This document shows, piece by piece, positions 35,978 to 45,258 of a stretch of DNA of 52,501 nt; position 1 is the first letter of the stretch; every line of letters starts with the position of its first letter. The notes under the pieces are model-generated. The model saw only the letters and a program-made list of their open reading frames with translations. It had not been told where the DNA came from and did not search any database. The position numbers and the translations under genes were made by a program. Source of the stretch: an uncultured Porphyromonadaceae bacterium (GTDB lineage: Bacteria; Bacteroidota; Bacteroidia; Bacteroidales; Muribaculaceae); assembly GCA_947177635.1 (NCBI GenBank), contig CAMWVQ010000011.1:1-52501 (forward strand), given 5' to 3'.

Positions 35978-36535
35978 ATGTCAAAATCAAAAGAAGCAGG
36001 CCGTATCGACTTGCGAACCGATATCGAACACGCCAACGAGACCATACGCAATCGCCAGCTCTGTTTCCGCCTCAAGCAGACCATGCCTCTCGGAGATGAA
36101 TACAACTCTCTTGTCAATGAGCTGTTCTTCGGCAAGATAGGTGAGGGGAGCTATATGATGCCTCCGTTGACAGTAGTTGGAGCAAGCCGCATATCCATCG
36201 GGAAAAATGTCTTTATTATGGACGGCATACTCCTTATGGGGTCGGGTGGAATCACGATTGAAGACAATGTGCAGTTGGCCGCGAATGTGCAGATTCTATC
36301 CAACAACCACGATTTGCGTGACCGTGAGGTCATCACCCTCGCTCCGGTCAGGATATGTCGTGGAGCGTGGATCGGTGCCGGGGCCACCATACTTCCGGGT
36401 GTCACAATCGGGGAGAACGCGGTGGTCGGAGCTGCCTCGGTGGTGACCAGGGATGTCGCTCCCAATACCATCGTGGCCGGGAATCCGGCAAAACTCCTTC
36501 GCAGTTTCGACCCTACGACCGACAATTACTTCTGA
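35978..36535 (+). CDS. hexapeptide-repeat O-acetyltransferase (LacA/Maa/NodL type)
   Basis: 185 residues. A helical N-terminal part (about 10-55) precedes a left-handed beta helix built from hexapeptide repeats (ISIGKNVFI, ITIEDNVQLAANV, IGAGATILPGVTIGENAVVGAASVV). The catalytic His lies in ILSNNHDLRD. The C-terminal AGNPAKLLR is the hallmark of acetyl-CoA:sugar O-acetyltransferases, which work as trimers in the cytoplasm. Acceptor sugar unknown (maltose/galactoside/polysaccharide type). Monocistronic with a terminator at 36639-36682. Confidence 0.9.
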   Translation: MSKSKEAGRIDLRTDIEHANETIRNRQLCFRLKQTMPLGDEYNSLVNELFFGKIGEGSYMMPPLTVVGASRISIGKNVFIMDGILLMGSGGITIEDNVQLAANVQILSNNHDLRDREVITLAPVRICRGAWIGAGATILPGVTIGENAVVGAASVVTRDVAPNTIVAGNPAKLLRSFDPTTDNYF

Positions 36536-36638
36536 TTATCCCAGAGTTGCGCTCCCCTCGGCTGCTCCATAAATATGGCTGGCGGCTCCCGCTTCAATAT
36601 GGCTTTGCAGGGGGGTAGAAATAGGGATATAAAAAACA

Positions 36639-36682
36639 TCACATCCGCAATACTCACTAATGAGTATTAGGGTGTGATTTTT
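36639..36682. terminator. intrinsic terminator after the acetyltransferase
   Basis: Imperfect stem 36639-36656 / 36661-36677 (AATACTCA/TGAGTATT and TCACA/TGTGA, internal loop), loop CTAA, followed by T5 (36678-36682); a preceding A run gives U's on the other strand. Confidence 0.7.
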
Positions 36683-36770
36683 GTATCCATACAGGCCGCA
36701 CATTTGTGCGGAGTTATACTTAAATTTAGGTATTTTGCTGAATATCAATGGTATAACCAAAAAATTGCCG

Positions 36771-36778
36771 TAAATTTG
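36771..36778 (+). promoter_or_regulatory. -7 box for the TonB receptor operon
   Basis: TAAATTTG, predicted start about 36783, which places the GTG at 36803 about 20 nt into the mRNA. There is no good -33, consistent with activator-dependent or regulated expression. No Fur-like palindrome was recognised nearby. Confidence 0.5.
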
Positions 36779-36802
36779 TAGAGTAATTAAACGGTACACC
36801 TC

Positions 36803-39436
36803 GTGATTTCAGTAAGATATCCAGTCTTCTCCGCGTTGTTTTTCGCAGCACTTCCGGCAATGTTTTCCTCTGAGAAGGACAGCAATGCCGTGATGACGCT
36901 ATCTGGTTCACAGGCCGACTCGCTTGATTCCATCGCCCGGGTGGACTCCATATTGCTGGCCGACTTTGACCGCCGCGAAAAGGAGATGGCCGAGATGAAA
37001 GGGAAGGAACTCGGGGAAGTGGTCGTGACGGCCCGTGAGAGCAGGGGGGTGACCACAGCTTCGGTAATCAACCGTCAGGCTATGGCCCACCTGCAGCCGT
37101 CAAGTTTCACTGACCTTGTGGAGTTGCTCCCTGGGTTTGTTTCCAAAGACCCTGATATGGGGAGCGCGAACCTGATTAACCTCCGTCAGGCTCCCCAAGC
37201 CTCTCCCGACGGCTATGACACATCTTCGTTGGGGACATCCTTCGTCATAGACGGTGTGCCCGTCAACACCACCGCCGAGATGCAGTCTACCGCCGATTCA
37301 AACCGTTCCGGGCGGCTTACAACCGGCAAGGGTGTCGACATGCGCTCAATATCCACAGATGACATCGAGAGTGTGGAAATTGTAAGGGGAATCCCCTCCG
37401 TGGAGTATGGCGACCTGACATCCGGACTTGTGAAAATCAAGCGCAAGCAGGGGGTGTCGGGACTTGAGGCCCGTTTCAAGGCCGACATGCAGAGCCAGTT
37501 ATTCTATGTCGGAAAGGGTTTCAGGATGCCCGCGACGGGATGGACTGCCAATCTGTCGGCCGACTATCTCGATTCCCGCATTGACCCCCGAGACAACCGC
37601 CAGAACTTCAAGCGCGCATCTTTCTCGCTGAGAAGTAACCTGAAACGCCAGGTCAAGGGTAATGACCTGACCTGGGACACCTCCCTCAACTACACCGGCA
37701 CTTTCGAGCGCGACAAGAACGACCCAGACCTGACGGTCAACAACACCGTTGACTATTACACGAATGACATAAACAGTTTCAGCTGGAACAACACCTTGGT
37801 GCTGCTGTCGCGCAAAGGGGGATTTTTCAACTCCCTCGGCCTGACAACCGGCCTCAGCTATGCCGACGAGCATCTCAGGCAGCAGAAGACCGTGGCGTCG
37901 ACGCGCCTTTACCCCCTCCCTGTCTCCACCGTTCCGGGGGGCAATTATGTGGGATTCCTACCGATGCTTTATATGTCAGACTTTGATGTCTACGGCAAGC
38001 CGTTCTCGGCTTTCGCGAAATTTTCCTCACGCTTCCGCTACACTCTCGGCGATATGTCGGGCTGGCTCAAGGGTGGGGTAGAATGGAACCTCTCCAAGAA
38101 TTTCGGGAAAGGTCAGGTATATGACCTGACACGTCCGCTCACGGCGGGCAACAATTCGCGTCCCCGTCCGTTCGACGACATTCCCGCCATGCAGCAACTT
38201 TCGGCGTATGTGGAGAATGAGTCGGAGATAAGACTCGGGAACCACACTCTCCATCTTCAGCTTGGTCTCCGCGAGACTCAGCTCCTGGGGCTCGACGGAA
38301 GGTATTATCTCTCCGGACGTCCCTATCTTGACCCCCGCGCCAATTTGAAGTGGACTCTTCCTTATCTGAGTGTCGCCGGAGAGCCGATGGTGTTTGAAAT
38401 CGGCGGCGGCGCGGGTCTCCACACCAAGATGCCCGTTGCGGCGTATCTTTATCCCGGCCTGCTGTTCACTGACGAGGTGCAGCTCAACTACTTCCATGAT
38501 AATGAGGAGTGGCGCTCCATGAATGTGATGACATTCGTCGACGACCGTGTCAACTACGACATGAAGGCCGCCCGCAACTTCAAATGGGAGGTCAGAGGGG
38601 ATATTTCATATATGGGCAACAGATTGTCTGTCACCTATTTCCGCGAGAAGATGTCTGATGCGTTCAGAATGGCTACCGAGGTGCGTTACCATACTTACAA
38701 CCGTTACGACACCTCCGGCTATGATCCGTCGGCCTACGGGGCTCCGACCATAGACAGGCTTCCTTACACAACCGAGACAAAAATCGCGATGGTTAGCCGC
38801 CCGACCAACTCCTCACGTGTCGACAAAGAGGGGGTGGAATTCACCTTCTCATCACGACGTCTCCCAGTCGTGCGCACGCGGGTGACAGTCAACGGTGCCT
38901 GGTTCCGGACAACATTGGCCAATTCGACCGGCCTCTGGTACAAACCGGCCATCATAGTCAACGGGAAGGAGCTGCCATACGCCGGATATTACGAAGACCC
39001 TGAAGGCTCGGTATATCAGTCGTTCAACACCAATTTCACCTTCGACACCGACATCCCGAGGCTGAAACTGAATGTGTCGCTGTCGATGCAGAATATGTGG
39101 TTCACGACCACACGGATGCTGCGCAAGGCGGGTGTGCCGACGAAATATGTCGGAGTCGACGGTGTGGAGCATATATGGAATCCGGCGGATGCTTCCGACC
39201 CTTACCTGGGTCAGCTGTTGAGAAGCTACACCCAGACGGCCTTTGACGAGAGACGCATTCCGCTGGCAACCGCGTTCAACATCAAGGCCACAAAAAAGTT
39301 ATGGAACGACCGGGTGGGCATCGCCCTGTATGTCAACCGTCTGATAAGCATCACTCCCGATTATGAGCTTTACGGCGCAATACAGCGTCGTTACACCACC
39401 CCGTATTTCGGTATGGAGCTTAACCTGAAACTCTGA
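36803..39436 (+). CDS. TonB-dependent outer-membrane receptor
   Basis: 877 residues starting at GTG 36803. A hydrophobic signal segment (about 5-20: YPVFSALFFAALPA) is followed by an acidic linker and a TonB-box-like region before the plug (EVVVTARES, about 70-80). The plug domain (about 75-220) contains LVELLPGFV, TSFVIDGVPV and SVEIVRGIPSVEYGDLTSGLV. A beta barrel follows to the end, finishing YFGMELNLKL. No N-terminal carboxypeptidase-like domain and no SusD partner, so it is not a polysaccharide utilisation receptor of the usual kind. First gene of a seven-gene run; substrate unknown. Confidence 0.9.
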   Translation: MISVRYPVFSALFFAALPAMFSSEKDSNAVMTLSGSQADSLDSIARVDSILLADFDRREKEMAEMKGKELGEVVVTARESRGVTTASVINRQAMAHLQPSSFTDLVELLPGFVSKDPDMGSANLINLRQAPQASPDGYDTSSLGTSFVIDGVPVNTTAEMQSTADSNRSGRLTTGKGVDMRSISTDDIESVEIVRGIPSVEYGDLTSGLVKIKRKQGVSGLEARFKADMQSQLFYVGKGFRMPATGWTANLSADYLDSRIDPRDNRQNFKRASFSLRSNLKRQVKGNDLTWDTSLNYTGTFERDKNDPDLTVNNTVDYYTNDINSFSWNNTLVLLSRKGGFFNSLGLTTGLSYADEHLRQQKTVASTRLYPLPVSTVPGGNYVGFLPMLYMSDFDVYGKPFSAFAKFSSRFRYTLGDMSGWLKGGVEWNLSKNFGKGQVYDLTRPLTAGNNSRPRPFDDIPAMQQLSAYVENESEIRLGNHTLHLQLGLRETQLLGLDGRYYLSGRPYLDPRANLKWTLPYLSVAGEPMVFEIGGGAGLHTKMPVAAYLYPGLLFTDEVQLNYFHDNEEWRSMNVMTFVDDRVNYDMKAARNFKWEVRGDISYMGNRLSVTYFREKMSDAFRMATEVRYHTYNRYDTSGYDPSAYGAPTIDRLPYTTETKIAMVSRPTNSSRVDKEGVEFTFSSRRLPVVRTRVTVNGAWFRTTLANSTGLWYKPAIIVNGKELPYAGYYEDPEGSVYQSFNTNFTFDTDIPRLKLNVSLSMQNMWFTTTRMLRKAGVPTKYVGVDGVEHIWNPADASDPYLGQLLRSYTQTAFDERRIPLATAFNIKATKKLWNDRVGIALYVNRLISITPDYELYGAIQRRYTTPYFGMELNLKL

Positions 39437-39483
39437 AACATTCCACAATCAAAATGAATATTCATACAAATACAATATCAACA

Positions 39484-40710
39484 ATGAAAAAATTCACTTT
39501 CATTATCGCAACCCTCTCTCTTTGTGCCGGCTTCACCTCCTGCTCTGAGAAGGATGAACCGGAAGAACAGTCTAATCTCGTTACCCTGCAGAACAATTTC
39601 CCGGAAGGTATGGAATCCAACACTGTATCTTTCACGGATATGTCTGTCACATTCACGGAGCTGAACACTCGCCAGACCTACACCGCCACCGCCTCGCAGA
39701 TGGCAGCGACTGTCAACATTTCACTCCCCACCGGCATCTATGATTATTCCGGTGTGGTCAGCTACTCGCAGAATCTTGAGGATGGTTCTCTCAAAGAGCT
39801 CGCCCTCAGGACTGTAGGCAACTCTGTGACTGTAACAGGGGATTGCACCCTCACCCTCGACTGGTTCCTCTCCACCCCCTCCGAAGGCTTTGTGTTCAGC
39901 GAGATATATGCCGCCGGTTCTCCCAATGCCGCCGGAACCAGCGGTCTGAAGGACACCTACATCCGTATCTACAACAACTCCGCCGAGACCCTTTATGCCG
40001 ATGGTCTCGCCATCTGTGAGTCTGACTTCGTAAACGCCCGTGCCAACGACTACACCATTCTCACTCCTGAGAATGACCTCAACGTCAACTTCACCGCCGG
40101 AACCGTGTGGGTGATTCCCGGCAACGGTCAGGATGTGCCTGTCGCCCCCGGCGAATACATCACCATCGTTGACCAGGCCATCGACTGGAGCGCGCAGGTA
40201 GCCGGTGCGCTTGACCTCACCGGAGCTGACTTCGAATGGTATGACGACCACGCGATGGATACCGACAACCCCTCGGTGCCCAACCTTGAGAAGTGGTTCT
40301 GCTATTCCAACACTATCTGGATTATCTCCAACCAGTGCAACCGTTCCTACGCCCTTGTAAGAATGCCCGAAGGGATGACAGCCGAAGATTACCTCGCCCA
40401 GTACAAGGCTCCCTACCAGTATATCCATCCCGCCACCGGCAATGAGATGACCAAGCAGAACGCCTGCCGCATCCCCAACAGCTGGATTGTCGACGGTGTG
40501 AACCTCGGTAACCGTGAGACCTACGTCCACGGTGCGCTGGCTCCCTCGATTGACGCCTCATTTGCCTGCATCTCCGACAAGAACTCTGACCCGCTCCGTT
40601 TCGGAAAGGTGTTCACCCGCAAGGCTGCCACAACCACACCTGACGGCCGCGTGATTCTTCAGGATTCCGATGACTCCGCAGCCGACTTTGTTCTGAAATC
40701 AGCCCGTTGA
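39484..40710 (+). CDS. DUF4876-type lipoprotein with lamin-tail-like domain
   Basis: 408 residues from the ATG at 39484, chosen because it starts a lipoprotein signal peptide ending in FTSC; an upstream in-frame ATG at 39454 adds ten polar residues. After a short Glu-rich spacer comes a beta-rich domain (about 30-130). Then comes a segment beginning GFVFSEIYAAGSPN, with DTYIRIYNNSAETLYADGLAICESDF, which resembles a lamin-tail/LTD fold. The pattern matches DUF4876 proteins encoded beside TonB receptors. Probably lipid-anchored and acting with the receptor, perhaps as a surface or periplasmic binding partner. Its 47-bp distance to the receptor gene and the one-base overlap with the next gene indicate an operon. 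Confidence 0.8.
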   Translation: MKKFTFIIATLSLCAGFTSCSEKDEPEEQSNLVTLQNNFPEGMESNTVSFTDMSVTFTELNTRQTYTATASQMAATVNISLPTGIYDYSGVVSYSQNLEDGSLKELALRTVGNSVTVTGDCTLTLDWFLSTPSEGFVFSEIYAAGSPNAAGTSGLKDTYIRIYNNSAETLYADGLAICESDFVNARANDYTILTPENDLNVNFTAGTVWVIPGNGQDVPVAPGEYITIVDQAIDWSAQVAGALDLTGADFEWYDDHAMDTDNPSVPNLEKWFCYSNTIWIISNQCNRSYALVRMPEGMTAEDYLAQYKAPYQYIHPATGNEMTKQNACRIPNSWIVDGVNLGNRETYVHGALAPSIDASFACISDKNSDPLRFGKVFTRKAATTTPDGRVILQDSDDSAADFVLKSAR

Positions 40711-42314
40711 TGTCAATAAGACACATCATATATCCGGCAGTGATGACCGCTGCCCTGTCGGTGGCCCCGATAATCGGGGCTGCCGACAGGGGTGTGTCTG
40801 ACTCCATACCCTCAGGCCTCGCATCCGGGGCAGTAGTCCGAGGATGGATGGAAGATGGTGTGGCGATGACATTCCGCCGGGAGGCAGTCAGCGACAATCC
40901 GGCTGCGATGTCCTCCAAATCACCCTTCTCCGCCACCCGCATCGGGCTTGAGGGAGAGATATCGGACACCGGCCACACACTCCCCGCTGAAATCGGCGAA
41001 GGGGTGATGTCTGGCAGTGTCGTGGCTGAATCTTACCGCCACCTCGGCAGCGCAACCACTGTCTGGGGTCACGCACGGTTCAATGCCGGAAAAATAAAGG
41101 ATGTCGAATGGAACAACTCGGCCGACTATGAACTGGTCGGGCCGTATGTCATCGGAGACCCTGTAGGAGGTGACCTGACCGGCCGGAGCTATGATTTCGG
41201 CGGGGGATATGCCGGGATGTCCGGCCGGTGGATGTGGGGCGTCGCGGCCTCATACCGCGCCGCCATCGATTATCGCGGTCGTGACCCTCGCGACAAAATC
41301 ATCGTCTCAGACCTCAACGCCTCAGCCGGAGGTGGATTCCGCCCCGGAAACTCCCCGCTGGCTGTCGGGCTCTCGGGGAGTGTCAGGGTCTACAACCAGA
41401 ACGCGGCAATTGAATTCTACAACCCCGTCAATGACATCCCCACTTACGCGATGACCGGCCTGGGCACATATTACCCCCGTTTCTCAGGCAACAGCGGACG
41501 AAACACCGCATATTCCGGTGTCGGATTCGGCCTCTCGGCCTCACTATTTCCCGTGGGAAGTCGGCTCAGCCTCCCTGTCAGAGGAGGGATTGACGTCTCC
41601 CGCATACGGCTGCGCCAGTATATGCGCGATTTCAACAACCTTGAGCTGACCCATACCTCAACGACATCCGTCTCCGGGGAATACGCCATGCTTATGGGGG
41701 ATGTTAACGAGGCGGCCTGCGCCCTGACTTATGGATTTGAATTACGCGGGGAATACCGCGTGAAGACAGGCACTGAAAACCTGCTCGGCTCATCTACCGG
41801 AAACAATTATCCGAAAATAGGGGAGAGGGACAACTACCGCAAGGCTCTCTTCAATGCCGGGCTCACAGTACCGCTTGAAATGCGATTTTCCGCCAATGAC
41901 CGTGCCGGGGTCTCGGCGGGGGTAAGTTTCGGCTCTGTCTCGGAAAGGGTGACCGAACCGTCACGCAAGGTCTCCGCCTCAGGCATAACCCCTACAATCG
42001 GAGGGAAGTGGGGCCACCGTTTCCCCGGCGGTTCCTTCCTGACAATCCGTGCTGACTTCTCCCGCAGGTTTACCTCGGTCGGGACTGTATCCCTTTCCGC
42101 TCTGGATTCCGATACCTCATTGGGGGATGCTGTGATGCGAGACATCGCCCTTCTGACATCAGACGTGACCTCTTACGGGGTGGAGGCCCGGGTGGAAGTC
42201 CCGCTGGTGGACTCCGCGGCCGTGTATGTCAGGGTGCAGTGGAGGCGTGAAGACTTCGCGCGCCGATGCGGCTCGGCCGATTACGCCACACTCTCGGTGG
42301 GAATCCACCTTTGA
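40710..42314 (+). CDS. DUF6850-type outer-membrane beta-barrel protein
   Basis: 534 residues; the ATG at 40710 shares its A with the preceding stop (TGATG). The signal peptide is at 1-25 (ending IIGAADR). The rest alternates aromatic/hydrophobic and polar residues with many Gly-rich turns, as in outer-membrane barrels: YDFGGGYAGMSGRWMWGVAASYRA, then ASAGGGFRPG, then VAVYVRVQWR-like strands near the end, terminating SVGIHL. I associate this with the DUF6850 family found next to DUF4876 proteins. No enzyme motif. It probably forms a second outer-membrane component with the TonB receptor. Role unknown. Confidence 0.75.
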   Translation: MSIRHIIYPAVMTAALSVAPIIGAADRGVSDSIPSGLASGAVVRGWMEDGVAMTFRREAVSDNPAAMSSKSPFSATRIGLEGEISDTGHTLPAEIGEGVMSGSVVAESYRHLGSATTVWGHARFNAGKIKDVEWNNSADYELVGPYVIGDPVGGDLTGRSYDFGGGYAGMSGRWMWGVAASYRAAIDYRGRDPRDKIIVSDLNASAGGGFRPGNSPLAVGLSGSVRVYNQNAAIEFYNPVNDIPTYAMTGLGTYYPRFSGNSGRNTAYSGVGFGLSASLFPVGSRLSLPVRGGIDVSRIRLRQYMRDFNNLELTHTSTTSVSGEYAMLMGDVNEAACALTYGFELRGEYRVKTGTENLLGSSTGNNYPKIGERDNYRKALFNAGLTVPLEMRFSANDRAGVSAGVSFGSVSERVTEPSRKVSASGITPTIGGKWGHRFPGGSFLTIRADFSRRFTSVGTVSLSALDSDTSLGDAVMRDIALLTSDVTSYGVEARVEVPLVDSAAVYVRVQWRREDFARRCGSADYATLSVGIHL

Positions 42315-42344
42315 AATCTGTATCATTACATATTATTCGCATTT

Positions 42345-43238
42345 ATGGACAACGTCATATCTGTCAAAAACCTTACCCAACGCTACGGCCGGGGACGCCT
42401 GATCTACGAAGGTCTGAGCTTCGATGTCCCCCAAGGAAGCATCCTCGGACTGCTTGGAAAGAACGGCACCGGGAAAACCACCACCATCAATATCCTGATG
42501 GGATTTCTGAAACCGCAGGGTGGGGAGTGCCGAATATTCGGTGAGGATATCACCACGCTCTCCCCCGCGACACGTGCGCGCATCGCCCTGTTGCTTGAGG
42601 GCCACGTGCAGTATTCATTCATGACCATATCGCAGATAGAGAAATTCTACTCTGATTTCTATCCCCGATGGAACCGCGACGCCTATTACGGCCTGATGGA
42701 TAAGCTGCATGTCTCGCCCGGGCAGAAAATCTCCTCTATGTCAAACGGCCAGCGGTCGCAGGTTGCTCTCGGTCTTATACTCGCCCAGAACGCGGACCTT
42801 CTCGTGCTCGACGACTTTTCGCTCGGACTCGACCCCGGCTACCGCCGTCTTTTCGTGGACTATCTCCGTGATTTCGTGAAGTCGGAGGGGAAGACTGTGT
42901 TCATGACCTCACACATCATACAGGACCTCGAACGTCTCGTTGACGACTGCATCATCCTCGACTACGGTAAGATTCTAACCCAGCAGCCTGTGGCCGACCT
43001 CATGCGTGACCTGAAGAAATATGAATACCGCCACGTTCAGGGTATGGCAGCCCCGGAAGGAATCGAGGGGATATTCAGCCCCTGGGAGGGCCACGGCCGG
43101 ATGGAGTTCTATTCGTTTCTCGATCCGCAAAAGGCAGAAGCTCTCCTGAAAGAGGCCGGAATCCAGGCTGACGGCCTGGCTTCCTCGCCTGTTGAGTCGC
43201 TTGAAGACGCCTTCATCGGGCTTACCGGCCGTTATTGA
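42345..43238 (+). CDS. ABC transporter ATP-binding protein with altered Walker B
   Basis: 297 residues. Walker A GKNGTGKT (38-45), signature MSNGQ (132-136) instead of LSGGQ, Walker B LLVLDD (152-157), D-loop SLGLDP and H-loop His190. The position of the catalytic glutamate (LDEP in most) is Asp157, read as LDDFSLGLDP. The fold and C-terminal extension (about 225-297) resemble ATPases of two-component ABC-2-type exporters such as the YtrB group. It is followed directly by a permease gene, so the two likely form the inner-membrane transporter of the cluster. Slow ATP turnover is possible from the Glu-to-Asp change but is inference. Confidence 0.9.
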   Translation: MDNVISVKNLTQRYGRGRLIYEGLSFDVPQGSILGLLGKNGTGKTTTINILMGFLKPQGGECRIFGEDITTLSPATRARIALLLEGHVQYSFMTISQIEKFYSDFYPRWNRDAYYGLMDKLHVSPGQKISSMSNGQRSQVALGLILAQNADLLVLDDFSLGLDPGYRRLFVDYLRDFVKSEGKTVFMTSHIIQDLERLVDDCIILDYGKILTQQPVADLMRDLKKYEYRHVQGMAAPEGIEGIFSPWEGHGRMEFYSFLDPQKAEALLKEAGIQADGLASSPVESLEDAFIGLTGRY

Positions 43239-43276
43239 TTTACGATTTCAAAAAGAAGAGACATTTATTGTTCGCT

Positions 43277-43948
43277 ATGACAAGAGCCATAATCACAAAG
43301 GAATTTCTAAAGACACGCAGGGCATTCTGGTGTTCGGTTGTCCTGACGCTGTTCTTCACCGTATATGCCCTGTTGGGAGTCAACCGGGTAATCGCCACCC
43401 ACGGCGTGGAGCACGTCTGGCTTATAATGCTGATGAAAGACCAGACCTTCATTGACGCCGTGAAGTATGTGCCGTTGCTGTGCGGCCTTCTCGTGGGACT
43501 CTCCCAGATGGTGCCCGAGATGCAGCTCAACCGCCTGAAACTGACGCTCCATCTTCCTTGTCCCTCATTGCGCCTGCTGATGACAATGCTCGCCACCGGC
43601 TTTGCGGAGCTGAGTGTGGTGTTCATCCTTCAGTTCGCCGCGATATGGATTTTCTATGACCGGGTGATAGCGCCCGAGATGACATGGCATGTGTTGCTGA
43701 CATCCCTCCCATGGTATCTCGCCGGCTACACCGCCTATTTCTTCTCGGCGGCTGTCTGTCTGGAAGGGAAATGGCGCCGCCGCATACTGCTCGCCCTTAC
43801 CGGGGCCGGGGTGGTGACTTTCTATTACCTCCAGCCTGCTCCGGGCGCATACAATGGTTTCCTTCCGGTTGCCCTGATTGCCACACTTCTGCTGGCTATG
43901 CTGAGCTACGCCTCGATTGACCGGTTCAAGCAGGGCCTGATTGACTAA
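43277..43948 (+). CDS. ABC-2-like membrane permease partner
   Basis: 223 residues from the ATG at 43277; a TTG at 43235 overlapping the previous stop would add 14 residues. About six hydrophobic helices, at roughly 18-38, 60-80, 95-125, 135-160, 165-185 and 190-212. The N terminus TRAIITKEFLKTRRAF is the typical amphipathic start of ABC-2 exporters. I see no other family motif. It lies 38 bp after the ATPase and 29 bp before the DUF4857 gene. Predicted to be the transmembrane half of the transporter; substrate unknown. Confidence 0.75.
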   Translation: MTRAIITKEFLKTRRAFWCSVVLTLFFTVYALLGVNRVIATHGVEHVWLIMLMKDQTFIDAVKYVPLLCGLLVGLSQMVPEMQLNRLKLTLHLPCPSLRLLMTMLATGFAELSVVFILQFAAIWIFYDRVIAPEMTWHVLLTSLPWYLAGYTAYFFSAAVCLEGKWRRRILLALTGAGVVTFYYLQPAPGAYNGFLPVALIATLLLAMLSYASIDRFKQGLID

Positions 43949-43955
43949 ACGTTCG

Positions 43956-43963
43956 TATCTTTG
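43956..43963 (+). promoter_or_regulatory. internal -7 box before the DUF4857 gene
   Basis: TATCTTTG matches TAnnTTTG; no -33 at normal spacing. The predicted start is only about 10 nt before the ATG at 43978, so the last two genes of the cluster may also be transcribed on their own with a near-leaderless mRNA. Confidence 0.45.
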
Positions 43964-43977
43964 CAGTAACAAAATCT

Positions 43978-45231
43978 ATGTCGAAGTTTTCAAAAATCAT
44001 ACTTTTCGCCGTCGCTATCGCTGTGTTGAGCTGGTTTCTTCCCTGGCTCTATGCGTTGCTGACCCCCTCATCCTCGGGGGAACCTTTCTGCTCCCTTTCG
44101 CCGGTCAACGGCCAATGGATTGTCAGCCGTTCAGTTCCCGGCGAGAAACCTGTAATCACATTGTGTTCACCGTTTGCCACGGCTCAGGAGGTCGCCGACG
44201 GTGAGAAAATCACTGCTTCCATGCGCGACTCCCTCGCCCCGCAGCTTTACTACCGTCAGCTTGTGGCCCACGACAATCTCCCTGACACAATCGCGGGGAA
44301 GGAGACAACAGTCCACACCCTCCGCTCCAGGGAACTGTTTTTCAACGGGTCGCCGCGCGAGGTCAACAAATGCAATTCCGGTATGTGGCTGATGATGGAG
44401 TCAATGCCTCCGCGTGTCGACCTCTCTGACCCTGAGGAGGCATTCCGCTTCACCGGCGATGGAATCGAGTTTGTCAGGATTGCCGACAACACGGTCAACC
44501 ATACACGCTCACGCCGGTTCACCGAGGCTATGAAGTCGCGAGGCTTCAGTTTCCCTGCTGTTGACCTGTCAGCCAATGTCACATCCAAGAAGGCATATGA
44601 CGAGGGGTATATGATTATAGACTCGGAGGGGAAACTCTTCCATGTGAAGCAGCGCGGAGGCCGTCCGTTTGTGGCCGCAGTCCATCTTCCCGAGGGGGTG
44701 AAAGCCTCCAAGGCGTTCATCTGGGAGGAGTCAGACCGGTCGAAACTCGGTCTTGTGGTTGATACGGAGGGACAGCCATATGTCATCGAGGCCGAAGGAC
44801 ATCTCGCCAGGCCTCTTCCCCGTGAGGCCGGAACGGTCGACCCCCGAAAAGAGTCAGTGATGGCGATGGGCAGCCTGTTCAACCTCACATTCCGCTTCAC
44901 CGGCCCTGAGGGGACGCGCTGGCGCGTGTTTGATGCCGACAGCCTCGAACTGATGGGCTCTCTGGATTTCCCCCGTGTGAAGCCCCTCTCTTCCGAAATC
45001 GCCCGTTACATCTTCCCGTACACCCTCGCTTTCACTTCAGCTTACGACTCGCTGGCTTATCCGCGTGTCGCCAACATCTCGCTGAAAGCGTTGCCGCTCA
45101 ACCTGCTTTTGGCCATTGCGCTTCTCTTCACAGGCATCCGCCGCAAAGACCCGGCGATGAAGTGGGGCGCGCTGCTGACAGTTCCTTTCGGGGTGTTCTC
45201 ATTCATCCCCTTCATCATCTTCCACGAGTAA
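43978..45231 (+). CDS. DUF4857 membrane protein
   Basis: 417 residues. One N-terminal helix (about 5-27) anchors a large soluble domain (about 35-360), and two or three helices close the chain (about 355-410, including LPLNLLLAIALLFTGI and the FGVFSFIPFIIFHE end). The middle has scattered Trp/Tyr and KLFHVKQRGGRPFVAAVHLPEGVKA-type strands that look beta-propeller-like or periplasmic-sensor-like, but no named domain. I recall DUF4857 proteins from Bacteroidetes ABC transporter loci of this kind. It probably projects into the periplasm between the ABC transporter and the outer-membrane components. Function unknown. Confidence 0.75.
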   Translation: MSKFSKIILFAVAIAVLSWFLPWLYALLTPSSSGEPFCSLSPVNGQWIVSRSVPGEKPVITLCSPFATAQEVADGEKITASMRDSLAPQLYYRQLVAHDNLPDTIAGKETTVHTLRSRELFFNGSPREVNKCNSGMWLMMESMPPRVDLSDPEEAFRFTGDGIEFVRIADNTVNHTRSRRFTEAMKSRGFSFPAVDLSANVTSKKAYDEGYMIIDSEGKLFHVKQRGGRPFVAAVHLPEGVKASKAFIWEESDRSKLGLVVDTEGQPYVIEAEGHLARPLPREAGTVDPRKESVMAMGSLFNLTFRFTGPEGTRWRVFDADSLELMGSLDFPRVKPLSSEIARYIFPYTLAFTSAYDSLAYPRVANISLKALPLNLLLAIALLFTGIRRKDPAMKWGALLTVPFGVFSFIPFIIFHE

Positions 45232-45258
45232 TTGACACTTAATCAAAAATCACTTCAT

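Noticed and set aside
36536-36799. 88-codon minus-strand frame in the gap before the TonB receptor
   Set aside because: It runs through the acetyltransferase terminator and the receptor's promoter box and has no recognisable domain.
36803-42314. Polysaccharide utilisation locus (SusC/SusD pair)
   Set aside because: The receptor lacks the SusC N-terminal domain, there is no SusD and there are no glycoside hydrolases.
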